Source: JAJDXO01 sp965213765
Lineage (GTDB): Bacteria > Pseudomonadota > Alphaproteobacteria > Rhodospirillales > UBA2165
Length of the DNA stretch: 64,000 nt
NCBI GenBank assembly: GCA_965213765.1
Contig: OZ243926.1
Span: forward strand, 3,596,001-3,660,000
Direction: 5' to 3'
Below, piece after piece: positions 52,686-61,772 of this stretch; within the stretch, counting starts at the first letter, position 1, and the number at the start of each line of letters is the position of its first letter. Under the pieces are notes generated by a model, which was given only the letters and a program-made list of their open reading frames with translations, made no database searches and was not told the DNA's origin. Both the position numbers and the translations under genes were made by a program.

Positions 52686-53267
52686 ATGACCTATGAATTC
52701 GAAACATTCTGCGCCGATTGCCGCGATGCTTATGACACGGAGAGTGGCGATGCCGATATCGAGGCAATACGGCGGAATTTGGAAAAACTGCTGCTGACCA
52801 ACGCCGAATTCGTCGAAGTTCATTGCGGCGTCGATGCGGACTACGGCGTCCACGAGATTTATCGCGATCCAGATAAGGGATTTATCGTTTACGCCCATAA
52901 TTTTCCCAAAGGCCGCACCTCGCCGCCGCACGACCATGGCGACTCCTGGGCGGTCTATGGGCAGGCCAGGAAGTTCACCGACATGACGGAATGGCGTCGA
53001 CTCGATGACGGCACTAGAGACGGCTTCGCGGATATCGAAGAGGTCAACACGTACCGCCTCGAACCCGGCATGGTCGGCACATTTGCCCCTCACGAGATAC
53101 ACCAAATCCATTTCGAAGATGATGCACGGCTAATACGCGTCACCGGCGCGGATCTGTTTGTGATGGATACGCTGACTTACGATCCGGCGACCCACAGCGT
53201 CAAAACGGTGGGCACCGGTTCCGCTGCGGACACCGAACGCGAGGCGATCGACAGTACAGCGGCTTAG
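52686..53267 (+). CDS. Cupin-fold protein, probable cysteine dioxygenase-like metal enzyme
   Basis: 193 residues; GGAGGTG precedes the ATG. The metal-site motifs are PPHDHGDSWAVYGQ near residue 80 (two His and a later Gly/Tyr) and APHEIHQIHFEDD near 137. Overall pattern is like cysteine/thiol dioxygenases, which use Fe(II) and O2, but the usual substrate Arg and Tyr cannot be assigned. First gene of a cupin-Rieske-TAXI run divergent from IclR. A dioxygenase or a small-molecule isomerase is possible. Confidence 0.72.
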   Translation: MTYEFETFCADCRDAYDTESGDADIEAIRRNLEKLLLTNAEFVEVHCGVDADYGVHEIYRDPDKGFIVYAHNFPKGRTSPPHDHGDSWAVYGQARKFTDMTEWRRLDDGTRDGFADIEEVNTYRLEPGMVGTFAPHEIHQIHFEDDARLIRVTGADLFVMDTLTYDPATHSVKTVGTGSAADTEREAIDSTAA

Positions 53268-53300
53268 TTCGACCACCGACACGCCCTTGGAGGAGCAATC

Positions 53301-54413
53301 ATGACGCGTAAGGTTTCAAAGCAATCCAGTACCGGCAACGGGCCAGCGAAGCGGGGGCGCTCAGGAGACAAGATCGCCGACCGTGACACGCCGCTGATTA
53401 AGAACTGCTGGTACGTTCTTGATTGGAGCGCCGACGTCAAACACGCGCTTAAAAGGCGGATGGTGTTGGGACACGACCTTGTATATTTCCGCACCAACTC
53501 AGGCGATATCACAGCCCTTCAGAACCGTTGTGCCCACCGCTGTTTCCCGCTCCACCGGAGTACCTTGCACGACGACGACACGATCCAATGCGGCTATCAC
53601 GGCCTTACCTACGCCACGGACGGCAAATGCATAAGAATTCCGTCGGCCATTGACCGCAATCCAGGCAGCATCCGCCTGCAACATTATCCCGTGGTCGACC
53701 GGCCCCCGATGGTCTGGGTGTGGACCGGTGATCCCGAAGAGGCCGACCCCGGTCAGTTGCCGGACTATGACTGGGTCAATGGTGACGATTGGGGCTATGG
53801 CAAGGGATTTTACCACGTCAATGGTAACTACTTGGCGATCCATGAAAACCTCATGGACATCACCCATTTTCAATTTCTGCACGGAGCCGCCCTCGGCACC
53901 CCCCATCACGCCGAATCGAAGGTTCAGGTGACGGTCAAGGGCGACACAGTCAACAATTACCGGGTTAATAAGGGTGAGCCCGTACCCGAGCTTCACCAAA
54001 AGGCGACGGGACTTTCGGTTGAGACCCCGATCATCCGCCACGCCCATTCGACGTTCGTGACGCCCGGCTTTCATGATGCCTTAGGCAAATTCGATGATCC
54101 GGAGGGAACCAACAACGGGCGTACCGAATACACGCCCCATATCCTTCATTTCATAACACCCGAGACACAGTACACCTCCCACTATTGGTGGATATTCGCC
54201 CGTGACTTCAAGCCGAAAGACAAAAAGCTGGATAATATATACAGCCAGCGGACGGCTCAGGTCTTCGAAGAAGACAAAGACGCAATCGAATGGATGGAGG
54301 AACAATGGGCGAATGAGGCTCGACCGGATTTCCGGGAGAGCCACGTTCCGTCGGATGAAGGCGCCGTGAAAATGCGGCGCATCGTCCATAGGCTCGCGCA
54401 GGAACAGAATTGA
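53301..54413 (+). CDS. Rieske non-heme iron oxygenase, vanillate demethylase (VanA)-like
   Basis: 370 residues; TTGGAGGAG precedes the ATG. The Rieske cluster is complete: Cys77-x-His79 in NRCAHRCFPLH and Cys97-x2-His100 in QCGYHGLTY. The mononuclear iron site is in ENLMDITHFQFLHG near residues 182-195. Pattern and length match VanA/LigX-type oxygenases that demethylate or hydroxylate aromatic acids. No reductase/ferredoxin (VanB-like) gene follows, so electrons must come from elsewhere. The N-terminal 30 residues are a basic extension (VSKQSSTGNGPAKRGRSGDK). Confidence 0.92.
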   Translation: MTRKVSKQSSTGNGPAKRGRSGDKIADRDTPLIKNCWYVLDWSADVKHALKRRMVLGHDLVYFRTNSGDITALQNRCAHRCFPLHRSTLHDDDTIQCGYHGLTYATDGKCIRIPSAIDRNPGSIRLQHYPVVDRPPMVWVWTGDPEEADPGQLPDYDWVNGDDWGYGKGFYHVNGNYLAIHENLMDITHFQFLHGAALGTPHHAESKVQVTVKGDTVNNYRVNKGEPVPELHQKATGLSVETPIIRHAHSTFVTPGFHDALGKFDDPEGTNNGRTEYTPHILHFITPETQYTSHYWWIFARDFKPKDKKLDNIYSQRTAQVFEEDKDAIEWMEEQWANEARPDFRESHVPSDEGAVKMRRIVHRLAQEQN

Positions 54414-54461
54414 GTCGGGAACCAAAACACAAACCAAAACATTAACAGGAAGAGAACGACC

Positions 54462-55496
54462 ATGAGACATCTAGGATTGACGACGGCCGCAATCGCATTG
54501 ATCGCGGGCACGGTTACGTTCACGCCAACGGCGGCCAATTCGGCCACGATCATGAAGGCGGATTCCGGGGCAACCGGAAACATCGTTCACGCCATGATGC
54601 TGGTCTATTCCAAATTGTTCGCCGAACATCTCGGCATTTCAGTCCAGATCAACGACAGCCAAACGCTCACCCGCTCGGCCATCAAGCTGGGCCGCAATCA
54701 AATCGACATGATGCCGCTGCCGCCGGCCATCTGGGGCATGATGCGTGGGGGCCGGGGTCCCTACCGGTCGGAAAAAATGAAAGAGGTCGCCCGCAAGGGA
54801 TCCACAAATATCCGTTCCATCATGGGATACAACGCCAATCTTTTTCATGGCGTTACATTCGAAAATTCCGGCATCAAGAACTGGAAGGAGATCAAGGGCA
54901 AACGTGTTTTTACCGGTCCTCCCTCGGGTGCGGCCGCAATCACCGCGGAACTGATGATCAACGTCATCACCGGTTACAAGCCCAAGGTGGACTACGAAGC
55001 GGTGAGACTGCCCTGGGGGTCGGGTCTTCAGGCAATGATGGATGGTAAGCTCGATGTTTACGTCCGGCCGGCGGCGATCGGTTCGGCGACCATTCAACAG
55101 CTGGGCGCGCGCAAGAAATTCCGTTTGCTGGGTGCGACCAAGGATCTCGTCGAATCCAAGGCTTGGGAGCGTTACTCGAAACGTCCCGGCCGGCGCACTG
55201 GGGTGATTCCGGCGGGGACGTATCCCGGTCAGCTCGGTGGAGATGTGATCAGCGGCGGTTCAACTTTTATGTTTACGGTTCGCAAAACCCTGTCCGACGA
55301 TCTCGCATACAAGATGACCAAGGTTATATGGGACAACATCGACGAGATTCACAAAACGGCTGTGGTGTTGAAACAGATCAACCAAGAGAAGCCGTTTATC
55401 GGCGTCAACACACCACTGCACATCGGGGCGCTGCGCTATTACCGCGAGGCGGGCTTTAAAATTCCGGCACACCTGATTGCGGCTGAAGCAAAATAG
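54462..55496 (+). CDS. TAXI family TRAP transporter solute receptor
   Basis: 344 residues; AACAGGAAGAG precedes the ATG. Signal peptide (about residues 1-26, ending TAANS). Family marks: MKADSGATGNIVHAMMLVYS, TRSAIKLGRNQIDMMPLPPA, IKNWKEIKGKRVFTGPPSGA and LPWGSGLQAMMDGKLDVYVR. Follows the Rieske gene by 48 nt, so it probably binds the aromatic or related substrate. Like the other TAXI receptor in this window it lacks a permease gene beside it. Confidence 0.9.
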   Translation: MRHLGLTTAAIALIAGTVTFTPTAANSATIMKADSGATGNIVHAMMLVYSKLFAEHLGISVQINDSQTLTRSAIKLGRNQIDMMPLPPAIWGMMRGGRGPYRSEKMKEVARKGSTNIRSIMGYNANLFHGVTFENSGIKNWKEIKGKRVFTGPPSGAAAITAELMINVITGYKPKVDYEAVRLPWGSGLQAMMDGKLDVYVRPAAIGSATIQQLGARKKFRLLGATKDLVESKAWERYSKRPGRRTGVIPAGTYPGQLGGDVISGGSTFMFTVRKTLSDDLAYKMTKVIWDNIDEIHKTAVVLKQINQEKPFIGVNTPLHIGALRYYREAGFKIPAHLIAAEAK

Positions 55497-55509
55497 TCTA
55501 ATTCGATAC

Positions 55510-55549
55510 GGCAATGGGTGATGCCGGTAGCGTGTCATCACCCATTGCC
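55510..55549 (+). terminator. Stem-loop terminator after the TAXI receptor gene
   Basis: GGCAATGGGTGATG (55510-55523) and CATCACCCATTGCC (55536-55549) form a perfect 14-bp stem with a 12-nt loop, 14 nt after the stop codon. The downstream T-run is weak (TGCCTTC), so termination may be partial or the hairpin may protect the mRNA 3' end. Confidence 0.7.
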
Positions 55550-55834
55550 TGCCTTCAGCAAACGGGAATGTCTCCTTTGGGGTTGCGACCGGGCATATAG
55601 TGGAATCCCGCCTAAGATCCGCTTTCGGGTGCAAAGCGGACATTGGATTAAGCGGCAAAGAAGGTCCGCTGTCAGCCGATACTGTTGACGAGGTCGGCTG
55701 ACAGGGGATTTCCCGTGTCCGTTTGCAATAATTGCGGATGTTTTGTTGCCGCCTATGGCCGGTGTCGGGCGGCATTCGGTTTCCGGGCCGGCGGTTCGGG
55801 GTCGCGGACGGACTGCAGGCAGCTTTCGGGACGG

Positions 55835-56118
55835 GCGGTGGCGGTTTCCGGACATGCTTGGCGAGACGTATGAGGTTCCGGGCGGTGGCGGCGGGGAGGA
55901 ACTCGTCCTGGGCGCCGGAGAAGCAGTAGCCAATCACCGGCATCCGGATCAACCGAGGGGCGATCGGTGTGACTGCAATAGGGAACAAATTCGTCGCGCG
56001 GCCAGTCCAGGTCAAGGACCGCATCGATCCGGCGCAGCAGATGATCCGAAGGAACGTGGTCATTGAGATCAAAGCCGCAAAAAAACTCACCCGGGCCGCG
56101 CGACAACCGCCCCATCAT
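55835..56118 (-). pseudogene. IS1182-family transposase relic, internally deleted
   Basis: From ATG 56118 the frame reads MMGRLSRGPGEFFCGFDLND, HVPSDHLLRRIDAVLDLDWP and YCSHTDRPSVDP, then needs a frame change to continue as LIRMPVIGYCF. It jumps directly to the transposase tail SGAQDEFLPAATARNLIRLA. Everything between is missing, including all catalytic residues. Confidence 0.65.
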
Positions 56119-56290
56119 CGTGCCGCCCGCCGCTAAATCACCCGAAAAACGGAATCACGATCTCAATTCTCAAGCAACACGACTTTATCAACAGTATCGG
56201 TTAACCCCGGACCAATAAATCAGGGTTCAATGTGGCCGCTTCCCGACTCCAAGCAGTCCAAGCGGCGCTGCCTTTCTCAGTCAGCTACCG

Positions 56291-57523
56291 CTAGCGTTCC
56301 ACATTGCCGCTTCGCGTGGGAATGCCGGTATGCTTGTGGCAAATATCGGCCAACCGCACGATACCCTCGGTGATTTCCTGCTTGGTCGCACTGCCGAAAC
56401 ACAAGCGCACACGCCGGCGGCCATAAGTCGGATCGACGGACCATTCGACGCCAGGGTTAATCTCTACACCTTCTTCCAAAGCGACTTCGGCGAGACTGGT
56501 TGTGTCGACCTCTTCCGGAAAGGTCACCCACATGAATATCCCGCCCTTGGGCGCCGTAAACTCCACCTGAGTCCCAAATTGTTCGGCCAACACGGCGGCC
56601 ATCAATTCCGCTTTTTCCTTGAGGACAGCAGAAAGTTCGGTGACGTGGTCATCAAACCGGTCGGCGCCATATTCCGCCAAAACCATCTGCTCAAGCGCAC
56701 CGCTGCCCGCATCTGTTTTGAGCGGCAGCAGGTGACTAAGCACCGGCCAGTCGGCAACTAGATAGCCGACCCTTAAGGCGGGGGCGACGGTCTTGGAAAA
56801 GGAACCGCAGTAAATTACCCGCCCGCTATTGGCTCCCTCCTGGTCCAAAGCCCGGATGGAGGATGGGCGCACTCCATCCCATAGCAAATCCGCGTAGCAA
56901 TCATCTTCGAAGATCGGTAGATCGAACTTTTCGGCCAGTGCCAGAAGTTCGATCCGGCGGGCCTCGCTCATTACCGTTCCGGTGGGGTTTTGAACGGTAG
57001 GAATCGTATAAATGAGCTTTGGGTTTTGTCCTTTGGCCTCCAATTCACCGAGTACTTCGGCAAGTTGGTCGGTCCTCATTCCGTCCTGATCGACTTCAAT
57101 CCCTTTATATCTCACTCCAAGCCGCTGAAGACGGGTGAGCGTCCCGCCGTAGCAGGCCTCCTCGATGATCACCGTGTCCCCCGGTTCGAGAAACGCCTCA
57201 AAGACTAGATCGAGAGCCTGGAGAGAGCCCGAGGTCAGCAAGATGTCGTTCTCCCCAATCTTCATCTTCGCGCGGCCGGTCAGCTGGGCTGCGACAAGCC
57301 GCCGGAGGGGAAGATAGCCCTGCGCGCCGCTCTCCAATCCGTAATACGCCAGGGTCCGTCCCTCTCGGGCAAGAACCGAACTGGCGGCCGCGATTAGTTC
57401 GTGGACCGGCACCTCCGAGGCATCATTGTGGCCACCGACGAAGTTGTACCGTGGAAACCCGTTCCAACGCTTTGCCGGCGCAGGGAGATCGTTGCGGAAC
57501 CTGGGCTGAAATTTGTTGGTCAT
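56291..57523 (-). CDS. PLP-dependent aminotransferase, class I/II (2-aminoadipate/MocR-like)
   Basis: 410 residues from ATG 57523; an ATG at 57556 adds 11 residues with no ribosome binding site. The PLP lysine is in CGSFSKTVAPALRVGYLVAD near residue 243; other marks are LLTSGSLQALDLVFEAFLEP, YTIPTVQNPTGTVM and FEDDCYADL with the PLP-ring Asp. C-terminal RRRVRLCFG has the substrate-carboxylate Arg. No helix-turn-helix domain, so an enzyme like LysN or kynurenine/aminoadipate aminotransferase rather than a MocR regulator. It stands alone between IS relics. Confidence 0.9.
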   Translation of the reverse strand: MTNKFQPRFRNDLPAPAKRWNGFPRYNFVGGHNDASEVPVHELIAAASSVLAREGRTLAYYGLESGAQGYLPLRRLVAAQLTGRAKMKIGENDILLTSGSLQALDLVFEAFLEPGDTVIIEEACYGGTLTRLQRLGVRYKGIEVDQDGMRTDQLAEVLGELEAKGQNPKLIYTIPTVQNPTGTVMSEARRIELLALAEKFDLPIFEDDCYADLLWDGVRPSSIRALDQEGANSGRVIYCGSFSKTVAPALRVGYLVADWPVLSHLLPLKTDAGSGALEQMVLAEYGADRFDDHVTELSAVLKEKAELMAAVLAEQFGTQVEFTAPKGGIFMWVTFPEEVDTTSLAEVALEEGVEINPGVEWSVDPTYGRRRVRLCFGSATKQEITEGIVRLADICHKHTGIPTRSGNVER

Positions 57524-57679
57524 GTCTTCCCTGATAATATTCTTCTGTTTGGGCATTGACTGTACGGTCGGCGATCTTGCCTAAAACCTATGGGCCGGTC
57601 TACCAATTCACCGGATATGTCATCAGCAAATACCACCATTTCCACCTGCTGGATTCGCCAACGGGCATTGTCGGACTAA

Positions 57680-57907
57680 GACACGGTGAGCGTGCTTGAA
57701 AACTATTGCCTCCCCGGCGATCTCAGGCAGAAGACCGACGCCATCGTCGAGCACTACAACCATCGGCGCTACATCGAGAGCCTGCAAGACCCGACGCCCG
57801 CCGACGTCTACTTCGGGCGCGGTAAAACCATTCTGAAACAGCGAGAAAGGGTCCAACGAAAGACCATCGAAACGCGACGCTTGTTTCAACGCAAATCCGC
57901 CGCATAA
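57680..57907 (+). pseudogene. IS3-family transposase C-terminal relic
   Basis: The frame opens after a TAA and reads VLENYCLPGDLRQKTDAIVE, HYNHRRYIESLQDPTPADVY FGRG and TILKQRERVQRKTIETRRLF, the C-terminal end of the IS3 OrfB integrase core including the catalytic Glu region. The N-terminal two-thirds and OrfA are absent. Confidence 0.75.
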
Positions 57908-57997
57908 TCAAACCAACCGGATGAGCCAGACACTCTCTTGGATCAGGCCGCCAACTGACCCAAAACCTCTGACGACGGACACGGTGGACGACAGATC

Positions 57998-59029
57998 ATG
58001 AGCAATAGACGCAATGTCTTGCTGGTCGGCAGCGTCGGCCTCGACGATGTGGAAACCGTTTTCCGCACCGTCGGCGATACTGTAGGCGGGCTGGCAAAGC
58101 GCTTTCCCGACGGTGAGTGCGGTCCGCGGAGCCACTGGATTTCCTGGCAAATTCGGGTGATCGGCGATGACCCGCAGTTCACGGTCGGCGAGACCATCGA
58201 AATCCCATTTGGAGGTTCGGTAAGAAAGCTCGAAAAACACATTGTCGCCGAGGGGGTCGATCCAGCGTCGGTGGAGTTTGCTCCGCTGGGCTATGCCGAC
58301 GAAGCAATAACCTCCTACGAAATATTTCGCCGACTAAGGGATGAGGGTGATGTCCCGGCTGGCACCCGGTTTCAGGTATCGTTGCCGACCCCGGTGGCGG
58401 TAGTCACCCAGCATTTTGCCGCCCGAGCACAGGCTGACGTCGAGCCGGCTTACGAGCGGGCTATGTTGCGCGAGGTCGAGGCAATCGTCGCTGCAATCCC
58501 GGTTGACGACCTCGCAATCCAGTGGGATGTCTGCCAAGAAGTGTTGGCGGCCGACGGGGCCTGGGAGGTTTTCTACGACAATCTAATCGGCGACGCCATC
58601 GACCGAATTGCACGGCTGTCCGCAACCGTGCCGGATAGTGTCGAGCTCGGATTCCACCTTTGCTACGGCGATCCCGGTCATAAGCACATCAAGGAGCCAG
58701 CCGATCTGGGCGTTTGCGTTACCATCGCTAACGAAATCAGCGAGCAGGTGGGCCGCAGCGTTCACTGGATCCACATGCCGGTGCCACGGGACCGGAACGA
58801 CGATGCCTATTTTGCTCCACTCGCGGAATTGAAGCTCCAGCCGAGCTGTGAACTCTATCTTGGCCTGGTCCACATGACCGACGGCCTCGACGGTGCCAAG
58901 GGTCGCCTCGCGGCAGCAGCGACGGTTAGAAATGAGTTCGGCATCGCCACCGAATGCGGTTTTGGCCGACGGCCGGCGGAGACCATTCCCGACCTGTTAA
59001 AATTGCACGCTGAAATAGCCGCCGGTTAG
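57998..59029 (+). CDS. UROD/MetE-like fold protein
   Basis: 343 residues, about the size of the C-terminal domain of cobalamin-independent methionine synthase. Putative zinc ligands are placed as in MetE: His and Cys in GFHLCYGDPG (near 219-221) and Cys in ATECGFGRRP near 320, with Glu in SCELYLGLVHMTDG between. The folate-binding N-terminal half of MetE is absent, so it may transfer methyl groups from another donor or act in demethylation. Function cannot be fixed. It stands upstream of the amidohydrolase gene, 328 nt apart. Confidence 0.65.
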   Translation: MSNRRNVLLVGSVGLDDVETVFRTVGDTVGGLAKRFPDGECGPRSHWISWQIRVIGDDPQFTVGETIEIPFGGSVRKLEKHIVAEGVDPASVEFAPLGYADEAITSYEIFRRLRDEGDVPAGTRFQVSLPTPVAVVTQHFAARAQADVEPAYERAMLREVEAIVAAIPVDDLAIQWDVCQEVLAADGAWEVFYDNLIGDAIDRIARLSATVPDSVELGFHLCYGDPGHKHIKEPADLGVCVTIANEISEQVGRSVHWIHMPVPRDRNDDAYFAPLAELKLQPSCELYLGLVHMTDGLDGAKGRLAAAATVRNEFGIATECGFGRRPAETIPDLLKLHAEIAAG

Positions 59030-59357
59030 GTGCGCTTCGTTGGTCGGGATATAACCGTAGGTCATCGACTTTTTACCCCAACATACCATTGCCCCGGAAG
59101 GTTGAAAAACGGGTAGATACGCGTCGCCACGCCGTCGACAACCATCACCCTCTTGGCGTGGGGTCCGTTTCGCATCCGGCGATGGACACCCGTTTGGGCA
59201 CCTGTTTCTGCGCTTGTTGCCTTGAGCCGGGCGGCATAAATTCTGTGGGCTCGGCGCCGGCGCCGGCGCCGCATGCCGGCTTGATAAAATCGGCAGAAAT
59301 GCGTCGTGACGTTTCGCGTTTCCGATTTGCCATCGGACAGACTCCCGGGAGGGAACA
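59030..59357. other. Gap between the MetE-like and amidohydrolase genes
   Basis: 328 bases. No supported gene on either strand. It contains a short GGCGCCGGCGCCGGCGCC stretch near 59253-59272, which is palindromic, and ends with the ribosome binding site GGGAGGGAAC. Confidence 0.5.
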
Positions 59358-60416
59358 ATGAGATCTTTTACCGGCACCACCGACGTCCAGATCGATGGTC
59401 GTTTCGATTGTTGCCCACCGCGCGGAACCTACGTTTCGAACGGTGACGAAACCGGTGGGGGCGGCGGTTCCTCCACGCCCAGGATCGACGTGCATACCCA
59501 TATCGCTCCACCCAATTACCTGGCGGAACTCGGCCCCGCCCAACTGCGCGGTATAGGCGGCGCGGTCACGGAGTGGAGCCTGGAAAAAATGATCGAGGAC
59601 ATGGACGAAGGCGGCACGACCACCTCGGTCACGACCGTGACGACACCGGGCTTCTGGTTCGGCGATGTCGACAAAATGCGCCGCATGGTGCGCGACGCCA
59701 ACGATTTTGCGGCCAGGCTGGCACAGGATCATCCGACGCGCTTCGGCATGTTCGTGGCGCTGCCGCTGCCGGACGTGGAAGCGAGTCTGCGGGAGATCGA
59801 ATACGGTCTCGATCAATTGAACGGGGACGGCATCGGGCTGTTCACCAACTACCGGGATATCTGGCTCGGCGATCCACAGTTCGACCCCGTCTACGAAGAG
59901 CTTAACCGAAGACAGGCCGTCGTCTACGTCCACCCGGACTCGCCGGTCTGCTGCAAGAACCTGCTGCCCGACATACGCGATGCCGCTATCGAGTACGGCA
60001 CCGACACCTCACGCGCTATCGCGCGCACCGTGTTCAGCGGGACGGCGAACAAGTACCCGGACATCAAATTCATCTGGTCACATGCCGGCGGCACCATGCC
60101 GTTCATCACCGAGCGCTTCACCCGGCTGCCGCAGGCCGACCCGTCGCTGAACGAAATGGTCCCGAACGGGGTGCTCCATGAACTGCAAAAATTTCACTAC
60201 GACACGGCGCAGGCGTCGCACGTTTACGCCATGTCGTCGCTGACCAAGCTCGTTACGCCGGCGCAGATTTTGTTTGGCACGGATTTTCCGTTTCGAAATA
60301 CCAAAGAACACGTCGAGGGCCTGCGCGAATGCGGATGTTTCAGCGAAGCCGAGCTGCGCGCCATTGATTATGAGAACGCGCATCGGCTGCTGCCGCGGGT
60401 CAGGGCGCTTTCCTGA
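59358..60416 (+). CDS. Amidohydrolase family decarboxylase, ACMSD/resorcylate decarboxylase-like
   Basis: 352 residues; GGGAGGGAAC precedes the ATG. The metal-binding HxH is in RIDVHTHIAPPNYL near residue 45, a further His in IKFIWSHAGGTMPFITERF near 240, and the Asp in QILFGTDFPFRN near 309. This set matches the 2-amino-3-carboxymuconate semialdehyde decarboxylase group, which includes aromatic acid decarboxylases and hydrolases. An approximately 40-residue N-terminal extension precedes the barrel. No signal peptide. Confidence 0.88.
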   Translation: MRSFTGTTDVQIDGRFDCCPPRGTYVSNGDETGGGGGSSTPRIDVHTHIAPPNYLAELGPAQLRGIGGAVTEWSLEKMIEDMDEGGTTTSVTTVTTPGFWFGDVDKMRRMVRDANDFAARLAQDHPTRFGMFVALPLPDVEASLREIEYGLDQLNGDGIGLFTNYRDIWLGDPQFDPVYEELNRRQAVVYVHPDSPVCCKNLLPDIRDAAIEYGTDTSRAIARTVFSGTANKYPDIKFIWSHAGGTMPFITERFTRLPQADPSLNEMVPNGVLHELQKFHYDTAQASHVYAMSSLTKLVTPAQILFGTDFPFRNTKEHVEGLRECGCFSEAELRAIDYENAHRLLPRVRALS

Positions 60417-60484
60417 CGGGCGGGAATTGCTCGATCTGCCACAAAGGAAATAATCCGTGGATCGCAGGGTACTGCGGGAAAGAC

Positions 60485-60729
60485 CGATCGTTTCGCGCGT
60501 CCGCCATGCTGTCGGAGGCCGCGCTGAGCTTCCTGGGGGCGGGAACGCCCCCGGACCGGAGATACCCAGCTGGGGCACGATGATGGCGGACGGGCGCTCC
60601 TATCTCAGCAGTGCGACATGGATCATCATGTTCCCCGGTTTGTTTTTGGCGGCGACGTTTCTTTCGGTCAACATTGTCGGTGACGGTCTTCGCGATCTCC
60701 TCGATCCGCGATTTGCCAAGGAGGTGTGA
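60485..60729 (+). pseudogene. Dipeptide-type ABC permease (DppC-like), 5' deleted and frameshifted
   Basis: One frame carries SAMLSEAALSFLGAGTPP and the next carries EIPSWGTMMADGRSYLSSAT WIIMFPG, then FLAATFLSVNIVGDGLRDLL DPRF to the stop at 60729. Together they are the C-terminal EAA loop and last helix of DppC/OppC permeases. About 200 upstream residues and a frame unit are lost, while the stop still overlaps the start of the ATPase gene (TGATG). Confidence 0.8.
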
Positions 60730-61772
60730 TGCCGGCCCGCGAAGCAAATCACCCCGGTGATGCGTCCCAAGGGCCCGTGCTCGAGGTCGAGGATTTGCGC
60801 ACCCACTTCTTCACCAGGGATGGCGTCGTGAAGGCCGTCGACGGTGTCTCGTTCTCGATCGGGAACGGCGAGACCCTCGGTGTCGTGGGCGAATCCGGTT
60901 GCGGCAAGAGCATTACGGCAATGTCGATTCTCAGACTCATCGCCAGCCCGCCGGGCCGCATTGTGGGAGGCGCCATTCGCTTTCAGGGGACTAATCTGCT
61001 CGAGTTGAATGACAACGAGATGCAGCAGCTCCGCGGCAACCAGATCTCGATGATATTTCAGGAGCCGATGACCTCCTTAAACCCGGTGCTGACCGTCGGA
61101 AAGCAGATCAGCGAGTCGCTCATACTGCATCGGGGTCTCTCCAAACGTGCGGCAAAAAACGAAGCGGTGGAAATGCTCAAGCTGGTCAATATTCCGGTGC
61201 CGGAGACCAGGGTGGACGAATACCCGCATCAACTGTCCGGCGGCATGCGGCAGCGCGTCATGATCGCGATGGCGCTGGCCTGTGATCCCAAGGTACTGAT
61301 AGCGGACGAGCCGACGACCGCCCTCGACGTCACCATCCAGGCTCAGATACTGGATCTCATGGTGGAGATACAGGAGAAACTCGGAACGGCAATTGTCTTG
61401 ATCACCCACGACTTGGGTGTCGTTGCCGAAAATGCCGACCGGGTGGTGGTCATGTATGCCGGCAAGAAGGTCGAGGAGGCGAACGTAAACGAGTTGTTCG
61501 CGTCTCCAACCCATCCGTACACGAAGGGCCTGCTGGGATCGGTGCCGCGGCTTGATGAGTGGGAGACGGCGGGTTCCAGGCCCGAACGCCTGAATGAAAT
61601 CAAGGGAATCGTTCCGTCTCTCAACCGGCTCCCGCCCGGCTGCGCGTATGCGCCCCGCTGCCCCTTTGCCGACGAAAAGTGCCGCGCATCCTACCCGCCG
61701 TTGGAGGAAAAACGCCCGGGTCATTGGGCAGCCTGCTGGCACACTGAAAAGCTTGCCGAGGCGGCGGCATGA
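60729..61772 (+). CDS. Dipeptide/oligopeptide-type ABC transporter ATPase, DppD-like
   Basis: 347 residues from ATG 60729. Walker A VGESGCGKSITA near residue 53, signature HQLSGGMRQRVMIAMALA near 169, Walker B VLIADEPTTALDVT near 188. The C-terminal oligopeptide extension with Cys cluster is present (LPPGCAYAPRCPFADEKCR), possibly an iron-sulfur site as in related ATPases. The permease gene directly before it is broken and no receptor is nearby, so it is likely non-functional in place unless it serves another permease. Confidence 0.9.
   Translation: MPAREANHPGDASQGPVLEVEDLRTHFFTRDGVVKAVDGVSFSIGNGETLGVVGESGCGKSITAMSILRLIASPPGRIVGGAIRFQGTNLLELNDNEMQQLRGNQISMIFQEPMTSLNPVLTVGKQISESLILHRGLSKRAAKNEAVEMLKLVNIPVPETRVDEYPHQLSGGMRQRVMIAMALACDPKVLIADEPTTALDVTIQAQILDLMVEIQEKLGTAIVLITHDLGVVAENADRVVVMYAGKKVEEANVNELFASPTHPYTKGLLGSVPRLDEWETAGSRPERLNEIKGIVPSLNRLPPGCAYAPRCPFADEKCRASYPPLEEKRPGHWAACWHTEKLAEAAA

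Noticed and set aside
38274..55644. CCGCTTTCGG...AGCGGACATT motif pairs as a regulatory system
   Set aside because: Only two imperfect copies (38274-38297 and 55619-55644) in intergenic relic DNA; too little to claim function.
59253..59272. GGCGCC triplet repeat as a functional microsatellite
   Set aside because: Very short and expected in GC-rich DNA.
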